64,000 bases of DNA from Halobellus rufus (GTDB lineage: Archaea; Halobacteriota; Halobacteria; Halobacteriales; Haloferacaceae), in the NCBI RefSeq assembly GCF_000739575.1, contig NZ_BBJO01000002.1, positions 124,001 to 188,000 on the forward strand. Direction: 5' to 3'. The stretch's first letter is position 1. Every line of letters starts with the position of its first letter. Of this stretch, positions 37,483-46,801 are shown one piece after another. The translations under genes and the position numbers were made by a program. Under the pieces are notes generated by a model, which saw only the letters and a list, made by a program, of their open reading frames with translations, made no database searches and was not told where the DNA came from.

Positions 37483-38627
37483 GTTTCGACTTCGCAGCCC
37501 GCGTCGAACGGGTCGAACCGAGCGCGACGCTGGCGATCAGCAACAAGGCGAGCGAACTGGAAGCGGACGGCGTCGACGTCGTCGACCTCTCGGTCGGCGA
37601 ACCGGACTTCCCGACGCCGGAGAACGTCGTCGAGGCGGGCAAGGACGCGATGGACGCCGGACACACCGGCTACACCCCGTCGAACGGGATCCCGGCGCTT
37701 CGCGAGGCCATCGCCGCGAAGCTCCGCGACGACGGCATCGACGCCGCGAGCGACGAGGTCATCGTCACGCCCGGCGGCAAGCAGGCGCTCTTCGAGACGT
37801 TCCAGACGCTCATCGACGACGGCGACGAAGTGGTACTGCTCGACCCCGCGTGGGTATCCTACGAGGCGATGACCAAGCTCGCGGGCGGCTCGCTCAACCG
37901 CGTTGATCTCGCACCCTACGACTTCCAACTGGAGCCCGCACTCGACGACCTCACGGAAGCCATCTCCGACGACACCGAACTGCTCGTCGTGAACTCGCCG
38001 TCGAACCCGACGGGCGCGGTCTACTCCGACGCGGCGCTCGAGGGCGTCCGGGATCTGGCCGTCGAGCACGACGTCACCGTCATCTCCGACGAGATCTACC
38101 AGGAGATCACCTACGGCGTCGAGCCGACGAGCCTCGGATCGCTGGAGGGAATGAGCGACCGGACGGTCACGATCAACGGCTTCTCGAAGGCGTACTCGAT
38201 GACCGGCTGGCGGCTCGGCTACCTCCACGCCCCGGAGTCGCTGATCTCGCAGGCCGCGAAGCTGCACTCCCACTCGGTCTCCTGCGCCGTGAACTTCGTC
38301 CAGCACGCGGGCCTCGAAGCGATCCAGAACACCGACGAGGCCGTCACGGAGATGCGCGACGCGTTCCGCGAGCGACGCGATATGCTCTCGGAGCTGTTCG
38401 CCGAGCACGACGTCGACGTCCCCGTCGGCGACGGCGCATTCTACATGATGCTCCCGGTCGACGACGACGATCAAGAGTGGTGCGCGGGCGCGATCGAGGA
38501 CGCCCACGTCGCGACCGTTCCGGGCTCGGCGTTCGGCTCGCCCGGCTACGCGCGGATCTCCTACGCCGCCAGCGAGGAGCGGCTCCGCGAGGCGGTCGAC
38601 CGACTCGTCGAGCACGGTTACCTCTGA
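37479..38627 (+). CDS. Pyridoxal-phosphate aminotransferase (class I, aspartate-type)
   Basis: A 382-residue fold-type I aminotransferase. NSPSNPTGAVYSD, SDEIYQEI and the PLP lysine in TINGFSKAYSMTGWRLGY are all present, as is the C-terminal RISYAAS. The sequence fits archaeal aspartate aminotransferases, but exact amino-acid specificity cannot be read from it. Overlaps ribH by four bases. Confidence 0.9.
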   Translation: MSFDFAARVERVEPSATLAISNKASELEADGVDVVDLSVGEPDFPTPENVVEAGKDAMDAGHTGYTPSNGIPALREAIAAKLRDDGIDAASDEVIVTPGGKQALFETFQTLIDDGDEVVLLDPAWVSYEAMTKLAGGSLNRVDLAPYDFQLEPALDDLTEAISDDTELLVVNSPSNPTGAVYSDAALEGVRDLAVEHDVTVISDEIYQEITYGVEPTSLGSLEGMSDRTVTINGFSKAYSMTGWRLGYLHAPESLISQAAKLHSHSVSCAVNFVQHAGLEAIQNTDEAVTEMRDAFRERRDMLSELFAEHDVDVPVGDGAFYMMLPVDDDDQEWCAGAIEDAHVATVPGSAFGSPGYARISYAASEERLREAVDRLVEHGYL

Positions 38628-38723
38628 GCGGTCGGCGACGCCGATTCGTCGCTGACTGACGGCGACTGCGGCCCCTCGAACTGACGGCAACCTATTTCGT
38701 ACACGCACGAAGACGTTCAGCCG

Positions 38724-40099
38724 TTGCTCTCAGTACCCCGCGAGCGCGTCCGCTCCATCGGGCGGCGGACGCTCGACCTCGGCTGGCCGGTCGCCCTCCA
38801 GCAGACGCTCAACACGCTGATGCGGACGGTCGACATCCTCGTCACCGGCTTCTTCTCGCCGGTCGCGGTGGCGGCCATCGGCCTCGCGGACCTCTACTCG
38901 CGGATCCCGCTCCGCGTCGGGATGGGCCTCGGAAGCGGGGCGATCGCGCTCTCCAGTCAGGAGACGGGTCGCGGCGACACCGTCACCCGCGATCACGCCG
39001 TCACGCAGGCGCTGCTCATCGGTCTGCTCTGCGGCCTCCCGCTCGTTCTCGTCGGCCTGCTGTTCGGCGAGGCGCTGATCGCCCTCCTCGGAGCCGAGTC
39101 CGCGGTCGCGAGCGAGGGCGGCCGCTACCTGGCGATCATCTTCGCCGCCGCGCCGATGCGGATCGTCGGCTTCGTCGGCGTGCGGGCGCTGCAGGGGACC
39201 GGCGACACGCGAACGCCGATGGCGATCAACGGCGTCGCGACCGGGCTGAACATCCTCCTGTCTGTCGCGCTGGGGTTGGGACTCGCCGGCGCGCCGCGGC
39301 TGGGGATCGTCGGCGTCGGGATCGCGACGGCGGTCGGTCGAACCGTCGAGGCGCTGCTCGTCGTCGGCGTCTTCCTCGGCGGTCGCTCGGCGGTGTCGCT
39401 CGCGCGGCCGCGGGGGCTGCTTCTCACCAGACAGCTGCTCGAAGTGAGCGTCCCCGACATCCTCGGGGGCTTGAGCACCGAGATCGCGAACTTCCCGTTC
39501 AACTCGCTGGTGCTCCTGTTCGGGACCGAGGCGAGCGCCGCCTACCACGTCGCGAACCGCATCTACCAGCAGTTCGCCGCCCCGTTCTTCCGGGCGTTCC
39601 GAACCGTCTCGAGCATTCTCGTCGGGCAGGCGCTCGGCTCTGAGAAGCCCGACGAGGCTCGGGAGACGGCGACGATCGTCGCGCTGTTCAGCGTCGCGAC
39701 TCTCGGCGTCGTCGGCGTCTTCCAGTTCGTCGCCGCCGAGCCGCTCGCGACGCTCTTCACCCGGGACGCGGCGACGGTCGCGTACGCGACCGACTCAACC
39801 GCGCGTTCGCCGTCGCGCTGCTCTTCATCGGCGTTTACTTCCCGTTCTCCGGTGCGCTGAAGGGCGCGGGCGACACGCGGACGCCGTTCTACGCGGGCGT
39901 CGTCGGCTCGTACGTGTTCCTGCTCGGCGGTTCGTACCTGCTCGCGATCACTCTGGGGTTCGGTCTCCCCGGCGTCTTCGTCGGCATCGTCCTCTCGTAC
40001 GCCGCGCGCGCGGCCATCGTCGCGACTCAGATCACCGGCGACGACTGGACGGCGCTGGCCGCGCGGATGATCGCCGAGCGCGACGAAGAAGAGACGTGA
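38724..40099 (+). CDS. MATE family efflux transporter (second copy), apparent 1-base deletion near 39794
   Basis: A membrane antiporter of about 458 residues with two six-helix halves. The first frame begins at TTG 38724 (MLSVPRERVRSIGRRTLDLG) and reads to TVAYATD. The second continues LNRAFAVALLFIGVYFPFSG and ends in AERDEEET. Adding one C at 39794 (GACTCAAC to GACCTCAAC) joins them. The TTG start is about 28 bases after a TATA-like CTATTTCG. It is a paralogue of the MATE gene at 10286. Substrate unknown. Confidence 0.82.
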
Positions 40100-40161
40100 G
40101 GCGACCGCCGCGGGGTCCCTCGCCCGCGAGTTTTTATACGTTCACGGCGCCACACCCGGAT

Positions 40162-42213
40162 GTGCACGTCAGCGACCTCCCCGTGCCCGCGGCCGTCCGC
40201 GAGCACTACCGCGAGTCGGGGATCGAGGAACTCTATCCACCACAGGCTGCCGCCGTCGACGCCGGGATCACCGAGGGCCGGAACGTCGTCGCCGCGATCC
40301 CGACGGCGTCGGGGAAGACGCTGATCGCGGAACTGGCGATGCTGACCGCCGACGGCCCGGCGCTGTACGCCGTCCCGCTCCGCGCGCTCGCCCGCGAGAA
40401 GTACGAGTCGTTCGCGCAGCTTCCCGGCGTCAGCGTCGGCATCTCGACCGGCGACTTCGACTCGCCAGCCGAGGAACTCGGCGACGAGGACGTCGTCGTC
40501 GCGACGGCGGAGAAGGTCGACTCGGCGATCAGGAACGGGGCCTCGTGGGTCGAAGACCTCGCCTGCGTCGTCGTCGACGAGGTCCACTTGCTGGGGCAGG
40601 AGCGCCGCGGCCCGACGCTCGAAGTCACGCTCGCGACGCTGCAGCGTCGCGCCCCGGGCGTTCAGATCGTCGCGCTCTCGGCGACCGTCGACAACCCCGC
40701 GGACATCGCCTCGTGGCTCGACGCCGAACTCGTCGAGTCGACGTGGCGCCCGGTATCGCTTCGAACCGGGGTCTACGACGGCGACGACGTCCGGTTCGAC
40801 GACGGCTCGACGCTCGACGTGGACGTCGGCGACGGCGGTGAGCCGAACGGCGGCGACGGTTTCGACACCGGCGTCCCGGCGGCCGACGCCGATCGAGGCA
40901 CGGAGGCGACCGCCGAACTCGTCGCCGACGCCATCGATTCGGGCGGGCAGTGTCTGGCGTTCGTCCGTTCCCGCAGCGAGGCGGAGTCGCTGGCGGCGCG
41001 GCTCGCCGAGGCTGACCTCGCGCTCGACGAGTCGGCCGCGGCGGATCTCGCCGGGGACGTCCGCGGCGTCGACGGGACCGCGACCGGGCGACGGCTCGCG
41101 GCGGCGGTCGAATCCGGCGTCGCGTTCCACCACGCGGGCCTCGTGAGCGAGCACCGCGCGCTCGTCGAGTCCGGATTCCGCGACCGCGAACTGGGGGTGC
41201 TCTGTGCGACGCCGACGCTGGCCGCCGGCGTCAACGTCCCCGCGCGGCGCGTCGTGATCCGAGACCTCGAACGCTACACCGGCGAGGAGATGTCGCCGCT
41301 GCCGGTGCTGGAGGTCCACCAGATGTGCGGCCGCGCCGGACGGCCGCACCTCGATCCATACGGCGAGGCCGTGCTGATCGGCGAGGCGCACACCGCCGAG
41401 GACCTGTGGGAGCGCTACGTCGATGCCGGCCCCGAGGCGGTCCAGTCCCAACTGACGGCGCGCGAGGCGCTCCGCACGCACGTGCTCTCGGTCGTCGCCT
41501 CCGGGTTCGCCGACTCGACGGCGGGCGTGCTGGACCTGCTGGACGCCACCTTCTTCGCCCACCAGTCGCCCGACGTCGACCTCTCGGGGCTGCTCGGGAG
41601 CGTCGTCGACGAGTTAGGTGCGATGGAACTGCTCGACGTCGGAGGGAGTCACGGCGGCGACGAGAATGCACGGGATGGCGGTGACTCGCTCTCGCTGGCC
41701 GCCACCGACCTCGGGGAGACCGTCTCCCGGCAGTACGTCCGCCCCGAGACGGGCGCGCGGCTGATCGAGGGAGTCAGAACCATCGAGACGATGGCCGCGG
41801 AGACGGTCACGCCGCTGACCGCGCTGGGGGTGGTCTGCGCGACGCCGGACATGCGCGGCACGTACCTCGGCAACCGCGAGCGCGCCGACGTCTACCGCTA
41901 CGCCTCCCGGCACGCCGCGGAGTTCACGACCGCGCCCGACGAGGCCGAGGACTTCGAGGCGTGGCTCTGCGCGGTCAAGCTCGCCCGGCTCGTCTTCGAG
42001 TGGGGCGAGGGCGCGACGATCGAGGACCTCGTCGACCGCTACCGCGTCGGCCCCGGAGACGTCGAGTCCCACGTCGAGCGCGCCGCGTGGCTCCTCGGCG
42101 CGGGTGACGCGCTCGCGACGACGCTCGGCTCCGACGTCGACGTGTTCGACGCGGTCCGACGGCGACTCGCCGAGTCACTCGAGGACGACGTCGAACGGCG
42201 GCGGCCCCGGTAG
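40162..42213 (+). CDS. Hel308-like superfamily 2 DNA helicase
   Basis: A 683-residue Ski2-like ATP-dependent helicase. Motif I is AIPTASGKT, motif II VVVDEVHLLG, motif III ALSATV, and motif VI HQMCGRAGR; HHAGLVSEHR is typical of Hel308. The C-terminal part has winged-helix and ratchet-like helical segments. Haloarchaeal Hel308 is usually longer, so this may be a shorter paralogue. GTG 40162 (MHVSDLPVPAAVREHY) is the start, about 27 bases after TTTTTATA (40131-40138). The frame opens upstream at 40096, but that stretch is not conserved-looking. Confidence 0.8.
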   Translation: MHVSDLPVPAAVREHYRESGIEELYPPQAAAVDAGITEGRNVVAAIPTASGKTLIAELAMLTADGPALYAVPLRALAREKYESFAQLPGVSVGISTGDFDSPAEELGDEDVVVATAEKVDSAIRNGASWVEDLACVVVDEVHLLGQERRGPTLEVTLATLQRRAPGVQIVALSATVDNPADIASWLDAELVESTWRPVSLRTGVYDGDDVRFDDGSTLDVDVGDGGEPNGGDGFDTGVPAADADRGTEATAELVADAIDSGGQCLAFVRSRSEAESLAARLAEADLALDESAAADLAGDVRGVDGTATGRRLAAAVESGVAFHHAGLVSEHRALVESGFRDRELGVLCATPTLAAGVNVPARRVVIRDLERYTGEEMSPLPVLEVHQMCGRAGRPHLDPYGEAVLIGEAHTAEDLWERYVDAGPEAVQSQLTAREALRTHVLSVVASGFADSTAGVLDLLDATFFAHQSPDVDLSGLLGSVVDELGAMELLDVGGSHGGDENARDGGDSLSLAATDLGETVSRQYVRPETGARLIEGVRTIETMAAETVTPLTALGVVCATPDMRGTYLGNRERADVYRYASRHAAEFTTAPDEAEDFEAWLCAVKLARLVFEWGEGATIEDLVDRYRVGPGDVESHVERAAWLLGAGDALATTLGSDVDVFDAVRRRLAESLEDDVERRRPR

Positions 42214-42302
42214 GCGTCCGGGGCGAACCGCTCGGCCGCCCCAGCGACTCTCCCCCGTCCGCCGGCGGAATTTATGCCCCCGCGGCGTGAACTCCGAGGG
42301 GT

Positions 42303-43592
42303 ATGGCTGGAATCACCTACGAGGACTTCATCGACCTGTCGTTCGAGCCGTCGGCCGACGATCTCGTCTGCACCTTCCGCATCGTCCCCGCGCAGGGGAT
42401 GGACGTCGAGGCGGCGGCTTCCCGCGTCGCCTCCGAGTCGTCGAACGGGACGTGGTCGGCGCTGCCGACCGGCGAGGGGTTCACCGACATGGGCGCGACG
42501 GCCTTCGCGATCGACGCCGACCCCGACGGATCCGGAACGGGCTCCGGCGACGCCGACGCCGCGGAGATCGAGGTCGCCTACCCGTCGGGGCTCTTCGAGC
42601 CCGGCAGTATGCCGCAGATCCTCTCCTGCATCGCGGGCAACATCATGGGGATGAAGGCGGTCGAGACGATCCGCCTGCTCGACTGCGAGTGGCCCGAGTC
42701 GATCGCGACCTCGTTCGCCGGACCGCAGTTCGGCTCCGACGTCCGGGCGGAGATCTTCGGCGTCGAGGACCGTCCGATCCTCGCGACGGTGCCGAAGCCG
42801 AAGGTCGGCCTCTCGACGGAGCGGCACGCGGAGGTCGGCTACGAGGCGTGGACCGGCGGCGTCGACCTCCTGAAGGACGACGAGAACCTCACCGATCAGG
42901 ACTTCAACCCCTTCCACGATCGGCTCGTCGAGAGCCTCGCGAAGCGCGATCAGGCCGCCGAGGAGACCGGCGAGGCGAAGTCCTACCTGATCAACGTGAC
43001 GGCCGGGACCACCGAGATGCTCGAACGCGTCGATCAGGTCGCCGCGGAGGGCTGTGAGTACGTGATGGTCGACGTCATCACGACGGGCTGGGCCGCGGTG
43101 CAGGCCGTTCGCGAGCGCTGTGAGGAACTCGGGCTCGCGATCCACGCTCACCGGGCGATGCACGCCGCGTTCGACCGCCTGCCGGCCCACGGCGTCTCGA
43201 TGCGCGTGCTCGCCCAGATCTCTCGGCTCGTCGGCGTCGATCAGCTCCACACCGGCACCGCGGGGCTCGGGAAACTCGCGAACGAGGACACCGTCGGCAT
43301 CAACGCGTGGCTCCGCGACGATCTGTACGGCCTGAACGACGTCCTGCCGGTCGCCTCCGGCGGCCTGCATCCCGGCCTCGTCCCCGACCTCCTCGCCGCC
43401 ACCGGAACGAACGTCTGCGTGCAGGCCGGCGGCGGGATCCACGGCCACCCCGACGGGACCCACGAGGGGGCGAAGGCGCTCCGCGCGTCCGTCGAAGCCT
43501 ACGCCGAGGGTCGCTCACTCGAATCGAAGGCCGAGGAGAGCCCCGCGCTCGCGACGGCGATCGAGAAGTGGGGAACCGAGACGCCCCGGTGA
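42303..43592 (+). CDS. rbcL: Ribulose-bisphosphate carboxylase large chain, archaeal form III
   Basis: Carboxylates ribulose-1,5-bisphosphate to two 3-phosphoglycerates in the archaeal AMP pathway. The 429-residue protein keeps the active site: the lysine in TVPKPKVGLS, the carbamylated lysine and acidic metal ligands in GGVDLLKDDENL, His in AHRAMHAAF, LHTGTAGLGK (with loop-6 lysine) and VASGGLHPG. These match true RuBisCO rather than RuBisCO-like proteins. TATA-like AATTTATG at 42269-42276 leaves a leader of a few bases. Ribose-1,5-bisphosphate isomerase is two genes away. Confidence 0.94.
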   Translation: MAGITYEDFIDLSFEPSADDLVCTFRIVPAQGMDVEAAASRVASESSNGTWSALPTGEGFTDMGATAFAIDADPDGSGTGSGDADAAEIEVAYPSGLFEPGSMPQILSCIAGNIMGMKAVETIRLLDCEWPESIATSFAGPQFGSDVRAEIFGVEDRPILATVPKPKVGLSTERHAEVGYEAWTGGVDLLKDDENLTDQDFNPFHDRLVESLAKRDQAAEETGEAKSYLINVTAGTTEMLERVDQVAAEGCEYVMVDVITTGWAAVQAVRERCEELGLAIHAHRAMHAAFDRLPAHGVSMRVLAQISRLVGVDQLHTGTAGLGKLANEDTVGINAWLRDDLYGLNDVLPVASGGLHPGLVPDLLAATGTNVCVQAGGGIHGHPDGTHEGAKALRASVEAYAEGRSLESKAEESPALATAIEKWGTETPR

Positions 43593-43626
43593 GGGCAGTC
43601 GGCTGCGACGGTCGACGAACCGCCGC

Positions 43627-44238
43627 TCAGTCCGAGTCGGTCCCGAGCGGATCGTCGCCGCGGTCGGCGTCGGACGAGCGCGTGTCGGCGCGACTCCGGT
43701 AGAGAAGCGCCAGAGCGGTGAACGCGGCGGCACCGGTCGTGTTGAGTATCAGGTCGACGATCGTATCCTCGACGTAGAACTCCAGGGACCAGTGGTACCA
43801 GAAGGTCTTGAACACGAACTCGTACACCTCGAAGCCCGCTCCGACGGCGAGCACGGCCGGGACGAGCCACGTCGGTGAGCGGAGCGTCGAGCGCCGGAAG
43901 GTCAGCGCCAGCAGCGCCGCGACGCCGAAACCGCCCATCGCGTGCGTCATCAGGTCCCACCACGGGCGCGCGGTGTAGACGTTGTAGTAGACGCCGCCGA
44001 AGTGCAGCCCCGAGACGAGGACCGACCAGAGGGCGAGGGCGAGCCACGCGCCGGTCAGGAGGTCGCCGCGGGGGAGTTCGCGTCGGAGCCGCCCGACGAG
44101 GAGCTTCGGCCACGAGGGGACCGCGCGGTGGTCGGGGTACCCGGCGGTCCGCATCGTCGCCCACGTGGCGACGAGCGTGAGCAGGAGGGAACCGACCCCG
44201 ACGATCAGTTTCGGGGTGAAATGCGGGAGGGTCTCCAT
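43627..44238 (-). CDS. DUF2238-like membrane protein
   Basis: A 203-residue protein with five or six membrane helices. The segments WWDLMTHAMGGFGVAALLAL, AGFEVYEFVFK and EDTIVDLILNTTGAA carry conserved-looking His, Glu, Asp and Asn inside helices, as in the DUF2238 (YjdF-like) family. The function of the family is unknown. It sits between the RuBisCO and R15P isomerase genes and converges on the former. Confidence 0.7.
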   Translation of the reverse strand: METLPHFTPKLIVGVGSLLLTLVATWATMRTAGYPDHRAVPSWPKLLVGRLRRELPRGDLLTGAWLALALWSVLVSGLHFGGVYYNVYTARPWWDLMTHAMGGFGVAALLALTFRRSTLRSPTWLVPAVLAVGAGFEVYEFVFKTFWYHWSLEFYVEDTIVDLILNTTGAAAFTALALLYRSRADTRSSDADRGDDPLGTDSD

Positions 44239-44342
44239 CGGTCCGGGGTCTCCGCCGCGTCGGTAAAACTCTTCTGTGGTCGGTTTCGCCGCCGGTCAGG
44301 ACGCTTTCGCGCTCCCGTCGAAAAAGTACCCGATCGACCCCG

Positions 44343-45311
44343 TCAGGGATCCGCCCACGGCTCCGTCGTGCTCTCGCCGAACAGTTCGCGCATCAGGGTG
44401 ACGATGCTCTCGGGCGGGAACTGCCCGCGCTCGGTCACGATGGCGTCGACGTACCGCGGCGGCGTCACGTCGAACGCGGGGTTCAACACGTCTATCTCAC
44501 CGATTTCGCGCTCGTCAGCCTTGCTTATGACCTCCCGTTCGTCGCGCATCTCGATGTCGACCGTCTGCCCCGTCAGCGTGTCCGGGTGGAGCTTGATCGT
44601 CTGTGCCGCGCAGACGATGGGCGTCCCCCGGTCGCGGGCGTTGACCGCGAGCCCGCTCGTGCCGATCTTGTTGATCACCGACCCGTCGGCGGCGATGCTG
44701 TCGGCCCCGACGAGGACGTGATCGACGTCGTTGAGGTACCGTCGGGCCGCCGAGTCGACGATCAGCGTCACGTCGACGCCCAACTCCACGAGCGACTCGG
44801 CGGTGATGTGCCCCTGGTTCCGCGGCCGGGTCTCCTTGACGTACGCCGACAGCGACTTCCCCTGCTCGACGGCGGTCTCGACGCAGGCGAGGACGTCCGT
44901 CGAGTGGCAGTGCGTCATAATCGTGTCGCCGTCGCGAAGCCGGTTCGCGCCGACCCGCCCGAGGTCGTTCTGCGCGGTGTCGAGTCGGCGGCAGAACTCC
45001 GAGACGCTGTAGCGGACGCTCGCCCGAAGTCGCTCGACGGTCTCCCCCTCGACGTCCCGAAACACGTACCGGAGCGCGTTCGGCAGGCTCACTGCCGTGG
45101 GTCGGGTGTCGTAGAGGACGCGCGCCGCGGCCCGGAGTTCGGCGAGGAACTCCTCTCCCGTCTCCGCGTCGCTCGCGGCGGCCTGCTCGCCGAGCGCCTC
45201 CGCGGCGGCGGCCGCGATGGTCGCCGCGCCCCGGATCTCCATCGATCCGATGTCTTCGGCCGTCTCGCGGACGGCCTCGGCCACGTCGACGTCGCGGTCG
45301 GGACGGCTCAT
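44343..45311 (-). CDS. Ribose-1,5-bisphosphate isomerase
   Basis: Isomerises ribose-1,5-bisphosphate to ribulose-1,5-bisphosphate for form III RuBisCO. The 322-residue protein is of the eIF2B-alpha/MTNA-like fold; THCHSTDVLACVETA carries the catalytic-type Cys and LVGADSIAADGSVINKIGT the Asp. Related methylthioribose-1-phosphate isomerases exist, but the RuBisCO gene nearby and the sequence favour this role. The ATG at 45311 is used. Confidence 0.9.
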   Translation of the reverse strand: MSRPDRDVDVAEAVRETAEDIGSMEIRGAATIAAAAAEALGEQAAASDAETGEEFLAELRAAARVLYDTRPTAVSLPNALRYVFRDVEGETVERLRASVRYSVSEFCRRLDTAQNDLGRVGANRLRDGDTIMTHCHSTDVLACVETAVEQGKSLSAYVKETRPRNQGHITAESLVELGVDVTLIVDSAARRYLNDVDHVLVGADSIAADGSVINKIGTSGLAVNARDRGTPIVCAAQTIKLHPDTLTGQTVDIEMRDEREVISKADEREIGEIDVLNPAFDVTPPRYVDAIVTERGQFPPESIVTLMRELFGESTTEPWADP

Positions 45312-45447
45312 ACCGTCCGTTCGGGCGCGTGAGTAAAAAGTTCGCTCCCGGGGCCGCGGAGTGATCGGATCTCGGGCCGCGGAGCGTGCGGTGCCCGACA
45401 GGCGGCACACGCAGGGGTCGAGGCGGCGGCCGACAGTCGTTCGCGGC

Positions 45448-45879
45448 TTAGAGGTACTGCTCGATCATCGAGCGGAGCGTCGACTCGTCGCGGACGCCGA
45501 CGACCTGCTCGACCGCTTCGCCGCCGCTGAAGAGCTGTAGCGTCGGCACGCCGCGCACCTGGTACTGCTGGGCGAGCTGCTGGTTCTGATCGATGTCGAC
45601 CTTCACGACCGCCGCGTCGGTCGATTCGGCCAGCGATCTCACGGTCGGTTCGAGCATCTTGCACGGACCGCACCAGTCCGCGTAGAAGTCGACGAGCACG
45701 ACGTCGTAGTCGGAGACGGCGTCCTGCAGTTCGGCGTTCCCGTTGACGTGGATCGGCTCCGACGGTGCAGAATTCGGTTCTGAACCATCTTCTTCGGCGC
45801 TTTCGCCGTCGATCTGGGACGCTAACTCCTCGCGTTTCTGGGCGCGGATCTCGTCGATATCGCTGGGTGATTCGCTCAT
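45448..45879 (-). CDS. Thioredoxin with acidic N-terminal extension
   Basis: A 143-residue thiol-disulfide oxidoreductase. The active site is DWCGPCKM at about residues 69-76, and VRGVPTLQLF carries the cis-proline. The first 45 residues form an acidic extension. The partner reductase is likely the protein encoded at 8569-9636. The ATG at 45879 is chosen over the GTG six bases earlier. The mRNA is near-leaderless. Confidence 0.9.
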   Translation of the reverse strand: MSESPSDIDEIRAQKREELASQIDGESAEEDGSEPNSAPSEPIHVNGNAELQDAVSDYDVVLVDFYADWCGPCKMLEPTVRSLAESTDAAVVKVDIDQNQQLAQQYQVRGVPTLQLFSGGEAVEQVVGVRDESTLRSMIEQYL

Positions 45880-45912
45880 CACCACCTCGTTAGTCGGCTA
45901 CGAATAAAACAG

Positions 45913-45922
45913 TTTTGCAAAA
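45913..45922 (-). promoter_or_regulatory. Palindrome beside the thioredoxin promoter
   Basis: TTTTGCAAAA is a perfect 10-base palindrome a few bases upstream of the TATA-like TTTTATTC (about 45902-45909, minus strand), in the only AT-rich part of this gap. It may bind a regulator; unproven. Confidence 0.4.
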
Positions 45923-46051
45923 TATAGACAATATAGGTGGTCGGAGCCGAATAGTTCGTGAACTGGTACCGTTGCTCGCGGTATCGTCGCGGCCGCTGTC
46001 AGCGCCCATCGAGTGTCGTGCCGATCGACGAGATCCTCCCTGCGTCAGCGG

Positions 46052-46345
46052 TCAGTCAGCGTACAGCGAGTACGTGATGACCGCGAACCCGACGAACGTC
46101 AAAATCGCGTCGATGAGGATCCCTGTCGCGAGGTTGACGCCGAGGATGAAGTCCATCGTCCCGCCGAGCAGCGCGCCCAGTGTGACGATGCCGAATCCGA
46201 GTGCGAGCGCCCGGAGCGCCCCCGTTCCAGTCTTGCGGTACGCCTTCCACGAGAAGTACGTGATGAGGCCGCCGAGGACGAGGATCCCCGTCTTCACCAC
46301 GATGATTCCCGTTGCGATGCTGGTCGTTGCGGTATCGTGTGCCAT
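46052..46345 (-). CDS. DUF7521-like three-helix membrane protein
   Basis: A 97-residue protein with three hydrophobic helices (about 10-30, 44-62 and 70-94) and a basic loop WKAYRKTGTGALRALAL. It resembles the haloarchaeal DUF7521 family, which typically follows a winged-helix regulator gene, as here. Its ATG overlaps the regulator's stop as TAATG. Function unknown. Confidence 0.75.
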   Translation of the reverse strand: MAHDTATTSIATGIIVVKTGILVLGGLITYFSWKAYRKTGTGALRALALGFGIVTLGALLGGTMDFILGVNLATGILIDAILTFVGFAVITYSLYAD

Positions 46346-46719
46346 TATGTTTCCTCCCGTACGGCGGTCCAGATGTCCGCGAGTCGTTCTTCGGGCCCCT
46401 TGTCGACGTGGGCGATCTCTACGTCGAGTTCGCGCGACTCCGAAAGCGCGATGCGGACCTCCTCGAAGGCGACGGCGTACGTGGTCGTGTGGTGTCCGTC
46501 CGATCGGATCTCGGTCCCCTCTTCGAGCAGTTCCGCCTCGGTCAGGAGATCCAGTTTCCGATACGTCGTCGAGAGCGGAATGTCGGTCCGCTCGGAGAGC
46601 TCGCTCGCCGTCAGTGGCTCCTCGAGCGCTCGGATGATGGCTCTCGCGTCTGCGTCGTCGAGTGCGTCGAGGACAGACCGCAGGTCAGCTGACTCTCTCA
46701 CGGCCGACTCGCGCGCCAT
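46345..46719 (-). CDS. Winged helix-turn-helix (ArsR-like) transcriptional regulator
   Basis: A 124-residue regulator. The helix-turn-helix spans EPLTASELSERTDIPLSTTY and YRKLDLLTEAELLEEG (about 33-66), the ArsR/PadR-like winged helix, and the C-terminal part (about 78-110) may dimerise. Translationally coupled to the DUF7521-like gene, so it may control its own two-gene unit. Confidence 0.78.
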   Translation of the reverse strand: MARESAVRESADLRSVLDALDDADARAIIRALEEPLTASELSERTDIPLSTTYRKLDLLTEAELLEEGTEIRSDGHHTTTYAVAFEEVRIALSESRELDVEIAHVDKGPEERLADIWTAVREET

Positions 46720-46801
46720 TACCGGATGCTGGACGAGCGCCCGTATTAATCTCCCGGGATGGAGCGAGGTACTTTATCGAAGCCCCGTGAAGCCGCGGCG
46801 T

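Noticed and set aside
42303..43592. RuBisCO-like protein (form IV) rather than true RuBisCO
   Set aside because: The carbamylated lysine, metal ligands and loop-6 lysine region are all retained, and R15P isomerase is nearby.
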